Of a stretch of DNA of 64,000 bases, positions 59,470 to 64,000 are shown one piece after another. Position numbers and translations under genes: made by a program. Position 1 is the stretch's first letter. Each line of letters opens with the position of its first letter. The notes below the pieces were generated by a model, which was given only the letters and a program-made list of their open reading frames with translations, was not told the DNA's origin and ran no database searches. The stretch is taken from assembly GCA_041658705.1 (NCBI GenBank), contig JBAZZT010000005.1, positions 1-64,000 of the forward strand, given 5' to 3'. The DNA is from CAIKNB01 sp041658705. Lineage in GTDB: Bacteria > Patescibacteriota > Patescibacteriia > 2-12-FULL-60-25.

Positions 59470-59553
59470 AAAGAGAGTAGAAAGTAGAGGGTAGAGGATA
59501 GCCAACCGAATTGATTTCTGGCTACTCTCTACCATCTACTCTCTACTCTCTAT
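59470..59553. repeat. Heptad hairpin element (AGTAGAG words)
   Basis: Left arm 59470-59505 and right arm 59520-59553; about 31 bp pair with few mismatches. It lies between the dioxygenase-like gene and priA. Confidence 0.88.
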
Positions 59554-59555
59554 TT

Positions 59556-60347
59556 TTAGATTATATCAAACCGCGCCGTCAGATAGCCGACGCCGAAAGG
59601 CGCTTCGTAGCAAAGTTTTTTGGGCGTGACGTTGATTTCGTCGAGCGCGCCCAACATGGTCATGATGGGACGAAAACCGCATTGACCCGCGTTCTCGACC
59701 AAGTCGAAATCAAGCTTGAGCAGAGCTTCAGGTTTGTTATCGGCTGCATAAGTCACCATAGCTTCGTCGAATTTCGGACCCTCGGGGCTGGCGCCGCCGG
59801 GTGAATCCTTGGACAGTTTATGCGACAAGTCAGCGCTGGCGATCACGGCGACGCGCGCCGGTTCGGCGTGCAGGATGCGTTTGAGTTGTTTGCCGAATTC
59901 ATAATGCGCTTTGCCATCGAGCATGGAAGGGGACACTGGGATTAGCTTCCAGCCGGAAAGGTGCGTGGTCAAAGTCAGGATGGGAACGGCGAAGCCATAA
60001 TCCAGTTCTTCGCTTGAAGTCAGGGTGAAGGGCACGTTTTCCTCGCGCATCAAGCGCTGCATGTGGTCGATCATCAAAAAATCTCCCTTGGCTTCGATGG
60101 TGGTGGAGAAATCGCCGAAGGATTTGAAGTTGCCGGTATATTTTTGCGCCAGGTTCAGGCTGAAGGCGTCGGGATAGCGCGCGCCATGCGGGGCGATGAT
60201 GCAGATGGTGTCGGGTTTGGCGAGATAGAGCGCCTGTTCGATCTCGGCCAGCGCGGCCAGGGTGGCGGAAAGTTTTTCGCGATGCTCTTTGCCGATTGAC
60301 GGCACGATAAGCGGCGAATGCGGCACGATGGCCGAAAAGACGATCAT
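59556..60347 (-). CDS. LigB/Memo-type class III extradiol dioxygenase-like protein
   Basis: A 263-aa protein of the LigB superfamily (also the Memo/AMMECR1-associated proteins). The metal-site region IVPHSPLIVP, CIIAPHGARYPDAF, LDYGFAVPIL and VIASADLSH with its His is conserved. Substrate unknown; no ring-degradation genes are nearby, so a Memo-like role is as likely as catechol cleavage. It overlaps the upstream gene by 4 nt. Confidence 0.8.
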   Translation of the reverse strand: MIVFSAIVPHSPLIVPSIGKEHREKLSATLAALAEIEQALYLAKPDTICIIAPHGARYPDAFSLNLAQKYTGNFKSFGDFSTTIEAKGDFLMIDHMQRLMREENVPFTLTSSEELDYGFAVPILTLTTHLSGWKLIPVSPSMLDGKAHYEFGKQLKRILHAEPARVAVIASADLSHKLSKDSPGGASPEGPKFDEAMVTYAADNKPEALLKLDFDLVENAGQCGFRPIMTMLGALDEINVTPKKLCYEAPFGVGYLTARFDII

Positions 60348-61819
60348 ATATTTGGTTGAGTGGTGGTCACGCTGCCTGCGACTTGGCCTTCCGGAAGAAC
60401 CCCGCTGTCTTGCGGTATGAGATGTTGAATCCCGACGGCCTCACCTTTGGTATACGCGGCGAGCAGAGCGTCAGGGACAGTGACTACATTTTTCCATTTC
60501 CAGCCCAAAGATTCAAATACGTCGGCGCTGGGGATGGGGCGCAGCAGGCTGTTCTCGATGACGTAGACGGCGGAATCTTGAGGCGTGCGCACAAGTTCCG
60601 CGTCATGCAAGCGATAGGCATCTCCTTCGGTATATGTCGCTAGTTTTGTGGCTGTGGTTTGTTTGATGGGGCGTCCGCGGAAATACAATTTGACCAAGAC
60701 CTTGTCCGGCACTAAATGCTTCTCATTGCCTTCCACATACCAATACGTCTTGTCCGCGCTGCTCTGCATGATCACGCCTTGGGGGAATTCGGTTTTGGGT
60801 CCGATAGGCGCGGCGATCGGATAATCCTCAAGATCCGCGGTCGTCGCCGGCGTGACTTCATCTAGGTTGAAGCTGAATTTGCGGAACGTCGTCATGTCGG
60901 TGATATAGCGGCGCCCCATCTCAGTCAAAAGCCAAATACGGCCTCTTTCATCCTGCAGCAGCGCATATTTTGGGAACTTGATGGGTTGGCCGTCGGGGTA
61001 TGCCGTGAGTTCGGTGTCAGAAATCACGACCACTTTATCGGGGTCGGCGACTGAATCCAAGACCGCTCGCGATTCGAAGGGACGTTTTTGACCCAACCTG
61101 ATCAAATAAGTCTCGCCGGAGGTCTTGCCGCGCACCAGCGTACCGTCGGGGAATTTGAGCGCGAACCAGCGCTGCCAAATGCGCCACAAGTTCAGGTTGC
61201 CGTGGATATGCGGAGTATAGGTATAAAGCATGGCCGTGGCGTTGTTGATCGGAGTCACGATTTGACCGTCGATCTCCACGGGTTTGCCCGGAGCTTTGCC
61301 GGAGCGCGTCACTCCACTGGACAAAATCTGCATCAAATATTTTTCGCGATGCTGTTTGGCGGCGTACTCCAACTGGTTGGCGAAACCTTTGTAGTCTTGG
61401 ATCGACGGGTCATCTTTACTGCAAGAATCACACACACCAAAACCCGTAGCCCAGTCGTATTGGCGCTGCGATGGCTCGGGATCCTCTACCAGCGACTGTT
61501 CTTTTTGCAACAGCGCCAACAGATATTTAGGATTCATCTTGTAGGAATTCGCGACGCGCCAGATGATTTCGGCCGCGGTCTTGGGTACGCCGTCGATATC
61601 ATTCGTGCGGTAATCGGCCAGACTGCCTTTGGCGTGCAAGAAAACAACTAGGCGAGCATAGCTCATACCGTTGACGTCAAAAATATCGGCATCCTCGAGG
61701 ATCTGATTGGGATCGAACCCCGCGTCCCAATCCGTGACTTGGGCTCGAACCTGATACACCGAAAAAGGCTGGAGAATGAGCATTGCCAGCATCAAAACAA
61801 ATAAGCCGCGTCGCGTCAT
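60344..61819 (-). CDS. Secreted transglycosylase-like protein with surface repeats
   Basis: A 491-aa exported protein with signal peptide RRGLFVLMLAMLILQPFSVY. Residues about 75-190 resemble a lytic transglycosylase core (AAEIIWRVANSYKMNPKYLL, ALLQKEQSLV with the candidate catalytic Glu, YDWATGFGVCDSCS). Residues about 220-480 are repeats of about 70 residues with KFPDGTLVRGKTSGETYLI and YALLQDERGRIWLLTEMG, which resemble the C-terminal domain of the giant surface protein at 1602. Probably wall-associated. Confidence 0.8.
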   Translation of the reverse strand: MTRRGLFVLMLAMLILQPFSVYQVRAQVTDWDAGFDPNQILEDADIFDVNGMSYARLVVFLHAKGSLADYRTNDIDGVPKTAAEIIWRVANSYKMNPKYLLALLQKEQSLVEDPEPSQRQYDWATGFGVCDSCSKDDPSIQDYKGFANQLEYAAKQHREKYLMQILSSGVTRSGKAPGKPVEIDGQIVTPINNATAMLYTYTPHIHGNLNLWRIWQRWFALKFPDGTLVRGKTSGETYLIRLGQKRPFESRAVLDSVADPDKVVVISDTELTAYPDGQPIKFPKYALLQDERGRIWLLTEMGRRYITDMTTFRKFSFNLDEVTPATTADLEDYPIAAPIGPKTEFPQGVIMQSSADKTYWYVEGNEKHLVPDKVLVKLYFRGRPIKQTTATKLATYTEGDAYRLHDAELVRTPQDSAVYVIENSLLRPIPSADVFESLGWKWKNVVTVPDALLAAYTKGEAVGIQHLIPQDSGVLPEGQVAGSVTTTQPNI

Positions 61820-61825
61820 GCTGAA

Positions 61826-61854
61826 AACATAGCATGGGATAACCGAAAGCTCAA
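61826..61854 (-). promoter_or_regulatory. Promoter of the 60344 operon, probably leaderless
   Basis: Minus strand TTGAGC (61854-61849), 17-nt spacer, TATGTT (61831-61826), then 6 nt to the ATG at 61819. Confidence 0.6.
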
Positions 61855-61923
61855 AAAATGCAAAAAACCTATGTAATCAATGTTTTATAAAGCTAGTCTT
61901 ATTCATCGCTGCTGAAAACTGCG

Positions 61924-61954
61924 GTCGCACAATGTGTCTTTGTGCGACACCTAC
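61924..61954 (+). repeat. 31-bp direct repeat, copy 1
   Basis: Identical to 63577-63607 and in the same orientation. It contains the hairpin GTCGCACAA/TTGTGCGAC. The two copies bound the ridA-IMPase segment. Confidence 0.85.
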
Positions 61955-61968
61955 AGCAGCCCATCTAC

Positions 61969-62014
61969 CTACAGCTTAGACGGCTGTCGCTCTAACCAGA
62001 TGAGCTAAGGGCGC
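61969..62014 (-). pseudogene. Decayed tRNA-Arg(UCU) lacking T arm and 3' acceptor
   Basis: On the minus strand the acceptor start GCGCCCT, U8-A9, a complete D arm (GCTC ... GGTTA ... GAGC) and an anticodon stem ACAGC/GCTGT around CGTCTAA are present. U33 has become G, and after AGGT the T arm and 3' acceptor strand are replaced by unrelated sequence that runs into the 31-bp repeat. It cannot be a working tRNA as it stands. Confidence 0.6.
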
Positions 62015-62020
62015 GCAATT

Positions 62021-62055
62021 CAATTAAAAATGAACAATTAATAATGAATAATTAC
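62021..62055 (+). repeat. Heptad words next to the tRNA remnant
   Basis: CAATTAA / AAATGAA / CAATTAA / TAATGAA / TAATTA words, single-armed. The rest of the gene-free stretch 61820-62158 holds the promoter, direct repeat and tRNA remnant described separately. Confidence 0.65.
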
Positions 62056-62158
62056 CGACAAATGCACGATTGGGGGAGTTTATCCTTGTTCTATAGGTTT
62101 TTCAAATCTTGGTCGCTTAGCCTGTGCTATGCGATGTTCAATAACCTAAAATTTGCTG

Positions 62159-62563
62159 TTACAGAATGGCGCTAGATATTTCATCGCCAGCAGCAACACA
62201 TTCAATTTCTATGAGCGCTTCCAATGGTAGGGCTTTTACGGCAATGGCAATTCTTGCGGGAGGATTTTTGGTGAACTTGGTGGCATATACCTCATTAACT
62301 TTTGCGTAATTCGCCATATCAACTAAATATATTCTTACTTTTGTTAAATTTTCAAGCGTCCAACCAAGCTCGCTCACTATACCTTCGACATTTTGAAGAG
62401 TTTGATTAGTTTGAGCATCGATACCCCCATCCACAAATTTGCCATTGCCATCAAGACCGATCTGGCCAGATATTTCCAAGCGATATTTTGAAGATTCAAG
62501 AATTGCTTGTGAAAAAAGAGGTGTTGCTGCTGGCGCCTTTGTTGTGACAATTATTTTTTTCAT
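62159..62563 (-). CDS. RidA-family reactive intermediate deaminase
   Basis: A 134-aa YjgF/YER057c/UK114 protein that hydrolyses reactive enamines/imines from PLP enzymes. The conserved Arg in NPPARIAIAV and the Glu in ALIEIECVA are present, as is the ISGQIGLDGNG region. The gene is AT-rich compared with the rest of the window and lies in the segment bounded by direct repeats. Confidence 0.9.
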   Translation of the reverse strand: MKKIIVTTKAPAATPLFSQAILESSKYRLEISGQIGLDGNGKFVDGGIDAQTNQTLQNVEGIVSELGWTLENLTKVRIYLVDMANYAKVNEVYATKFTKNPPARIAIAVKALPLEALIEIECVAAGDEISSAIL

Positions 62564-62586
62564 AGTATTTTTGGGCTATTTATTTC

Positions 62587-62677
62587 AGCTAACGTTTGCG
62601 TGTATGCGATGTTTTCCGTAGCGAAACGAAGGAAAATGTGAGTGAAGCGGAGCGAAACCGCATACACGCTGTTAGGT
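62587..62677 (-). other. Integron attC-like site
   Basis: Read on the minus strand it starts with ACCTAAC (fits RYYYAAC), then GCGTGTATGCG, a variable 50-nt centre, the complement CGCATACACGC (11 perfect pairs), unpaired bases, and GTTAGCT (one base from GTTRRRY). The outer 7-mers pair with one mismatch, with extra unpaired bases on one side, as in attC bottom strands. It lies directly between the IMPase-like gene and ridA. Confidence 0.5.
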
Positions 62678-62693
62678 GTTGTTTCAAAATTTT

Positions 62694-63458
62694 TTACTTC
62701 AAATATTCAATCAGTTTATTATGCAGTCTCTTATTTGATGCAAGAGTTGTCGTACTTTTTTGGTTCCAGGATTTTCCCCTCATATTGGTCATTATACCCC
62801 CAGCTTCCTCCAGAATAATTTTGGCTGCTGGCATGGAATATGGATCACTAAAAATGTATACTGCCGCATCTGCATTACCCGACGCAACATATGCTATCTC
62901 GAGAGCAACAGATCCCCAGCTTTTCATTGATGTACGAAGAAGTAATAATTTTTCATATATTCTCACTCCTTCATCAAGATTATCGTCCTCTCTATTTCCT
63001 GGGACTGAAAAAAACAATGCCTCGGAAAGATTATCTGTTTCAGAAACATGTATTGGTTTTTCGTTACAAAAGGCACCTTTGTTTTTTTGCGCACAAAAAA
63101 GTTTATCCGTCAGTGGATCGTATATTATTCCCACAACAGGCTTATTGTCATGTAATAACGCGATAGTTATTGTGTAATGAGGTAAATGGCGTATAAAATT
63201 ATCCGTAGAATCTATTGGATCGACAACCCATTGATACTTTGAACGACTATTAACTTTTTTTGATTCCTCACCATTGAATCCATACTTGGGAAAATATTTC
63301 TGGAGATTGTTTTTTATCATTTTTTCAACTTGTATGTCTATATCGGTTACCCAATCATTTTTTCCTTTGCTTGTCTTCGTGGAAATCTGAGTGTTTTTAT
63401 CAATTAAAAAAGCGCCTGCCTTTTTAGCTGTTTCAATTGCAATACCAAGATGATTCAT
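62694..63458 (-). CDS. Inositol monophosphatase-family protein, altered metal site
   Basis: A 254-aa member of the FIG superfamily. GEES (FNGEESKK) and DPIDSTDNF (first metal motif, Ser instead of Gly) are present. The second motif, usually W-D-x-A-A-G, reads PYSMPAAKIILEEAGG, so the metal-binding Asp is replaced by Ser. It may be inactive or use a different substrate. The gene is AT-rich and AAATTTTTAATT precedes it, without a ribosome binding site. IMPase-like phosphatases are a plausible cassette cargo. Confidence 0.85.
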   Translation of the reverse strand: MNHLGIAIETAKKAGAFLIDKNTQISTKTSKGKNDWVTDIDIQVEKMIKNNLQKYFPKYGFNGEESKKVNSRSKYQWVVDPIDSTDNFIRHLPHYTITIALLHDNKPVVGIIYDPLTDKLFCAQKNKGAFCNEKPIHVSETDNLSEALFFSVPGNREDDNLDEGVRIYEKLLLLRTSMKSWGSVALEIAYVASGNADAAVYIFSDPYSMPAAKIILEEAGGIMTNMRGKSWNQKSTTTLASNKRLHNKLIEYLK

Positions 63459-63487
63459 ATTTGTTTAATTAAAAATTTTGAAATTGT

Positions 63488-63494
63488 ACCTAAC
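63488..63494 (-). other. GTTAGGT core-site-like heptamer upstream of the IMPase gene
   Basis: On the minus strand GTTAGGT (fits GTTRRRY) stands 29 nt before the IMPase ATG, as expected for the left boundary of an integron cassette; the heptamer at the matching edge of the attC-like site is 24 nt before ridA. No full upstream attC is visible. Confidence 0.3.
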
Positions 63495-63576
63495 TAGTTT
63501 ATATATGAAAACACTTCGTATAATCCAAGCTAATATGCATCTTATATGAAACATATTGCGGAGTAAAGTTGTGGTC

Positions 63577-63607
63577 GTCGCACAATGTGTCTTTGTGCGA
63601 CACCTAC
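63577..63607 (+). repeat. 31-bp direct repeat, copy 2
   Basis: Identical to 61924-61954; the next bases (GGTAGCCC versus AGCAGCCC) are also similar. Confidence 0.85.
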
Positions 63608-63655
63608 GGTAGCCCGCGACGGCGAGCAACTGCGCAATACGAGACCTCGGGGAGG

Positions 63656-64000
63656 TCATTTCGCACTCGGCAGTAGAAGGAGATTCGTGCACGACAACCC
63701 AGAACGCGACGTGCAATCAGATTGAAGCGCGTCTGCTGTTTTGGCAAAGGCAGTTTCTGTGATTTGGGAGCGGCGTAGTGCCATTCGGGCGTCCGACAGA
63801 GCTCGAATGTCCATCACGATGTCTTCGAGCGAAGCTTCATCAAGATGCTTCGGAAGGAGATTCTGCGAATCCGCATTCCTCAGGCGGCATTTGAATAACT
63901 CGTCATCCGGGGGTCCGGGTTTTTCTACGCACGCTCTGGGCTGGGATAGCTGTCCCCCAGAAGCAGAAGACGTTTTGCGTGCGCATCCCGCCCCGGCGAA
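63656..64000 (-). CDS. Partial hypothetical protein, cut by the window edge
   Basis: An uninterrupted minus-strand frame of 114 codons from the window end to a TGA at 63658-63656. The translation (ELFKCRLRNADSQNLLPKHL, DEASLEDIVMDIRALSDARM) looks protein-like, charged and helical. There is no start codon at the edge, so the N-terminus lies outside. Not recognised. It could also be a chance frame in GC-rich DNA. Confidence 0.4.
   Translation of the reverse strand, partial: FAGAGCARKTSSASGGQLSQPRACVEKPGPPDDELFKCRLRNADSQNLLPKHLDEASLEDIVMDIRALSDARMALRRSQITETAFAKTADALQSDCTSRSGLSCTNLLLLPSAK

Noticed and set aside
62100..62160. A second attC after ridA
   Set aside because: The expected GTTRRRY and matching arm are not found; only a loose AACAGC resemblance.
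63465..63716. 83-codon minus-strand frame overlapping the 31-bp repeat
   Set aside because: Spans the repeat and two unlike base compositions, with no motif; the frame ending at 63656 looks more protein-like.
1..64000. Recoded TGA (as in Gracilibacteria)
   Set aside because: TGA ends many clear genes (rlmN, secF, hpf, fmt) at the expected length, so the standard stop is in use.

Overview
The window reads as a chromosomal segment of a Candidate Phyla Radiation (Patescibacteria) bacterium. This is an inference from gene content: a short alanyl-tRNA synthetase without the C-terminal domain, an RNA polymerase alpha subunit reduced to its N-terminal domain, a PriA without a recognisable ATPase P-loop, large Thr/Ser/Gly-rich surface proteins, and several proteins of types I associate with this group. 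TGA is used as a stop throughout, so the recoded Gracilibacteria/Absconditabacteria lineages do not fit. No rRNA, intact tRNA, CRISPR array or integrase gene was found.

Layout. 1-12.9 kb: glyA (minus), a 1658-aa surface protein with a 912-bp internal repeat, murC-murB, a pair of overlapping paralogues made of a shared N-terminal module plus 35-residue repeats, a ribosome hibernation factor and a small secreted 11-residue-repeat protein. 13-20.4 kb: secA, then a run of nucleotide-handling genes (four Nudix proteins, a dCMP-type deaminase, Maf) mixed with DUF1653, SEC-C and ACT-domain proteins. 20.4-25.7 kb: two minus-strand orphan genes, secD (with an inserted parvulin domain) and secF, and a small membrane protein. 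25.9-33.4 kb: a TraG/VirD4-like ATPase with its partner, a hydrolase, an L,D-transpeptidase, the second pair of module/repeat paralogues, and a HIT protein. 33.5-40 kb: D-Ala-D-Ala carboxypeptidase, rlmN, pentapeptide protein, mnmA, a membrane/coiled-coil protein, alaS. 40-45.5 kb: a VanX-like dipeptidase, a MazG-like protein and the infA-rpmJ-rpsM-rpsK-rpsD-rpoA-rplQ-rplM-rpsI run. 45.5-48.9 kb: four orphan genes (one Xre-cupin regulator, one dGTPase-like HD protein, one lipoprotein). 49-55.8 kb: a cell-surface glycan cluster (flippase, two glycosyltransferases, polymerase/ligase). 56-61.9 kb (minus): fmt, def, priA, a LigB-type dioxygenase and a secreted lytic-transglycosylase-like protein. 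61.9-64 kb: an AT-rich segment with ridA and an inositol-monophosphatase homologue, bounded by 31-bp direct repeats, beside a decayed tRNA-Arg and containing one integron attC-like hairpin.

Three genome-wide habits stand out. First, many gene boundaries carry heptad-periodic repeats (7-bp words, different at each site), usually arranged as long imperfect hairpins. Second, REP-like hairpin elements occur both between genes and inside reading frames, in frame. Third, two gene-expression styles coexist: conserved genes often have a -10 box 6-7 nt before the ATG (apparently leaderless mRNAs), whereas a set of orphan genes has TTGACA promoters, 30-60 nt leaders, strong GGAGG ribosome binding sites and their own terminators.

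Together the genes cover peptidoglycan synthesis and remodelling, Sec export, translation, nucleotide-pool cleaning and surface construction, as expected for a reduced, host-attached cell. The least explained parts are the four-member module/35-residue-repeat family and the heptad elements.
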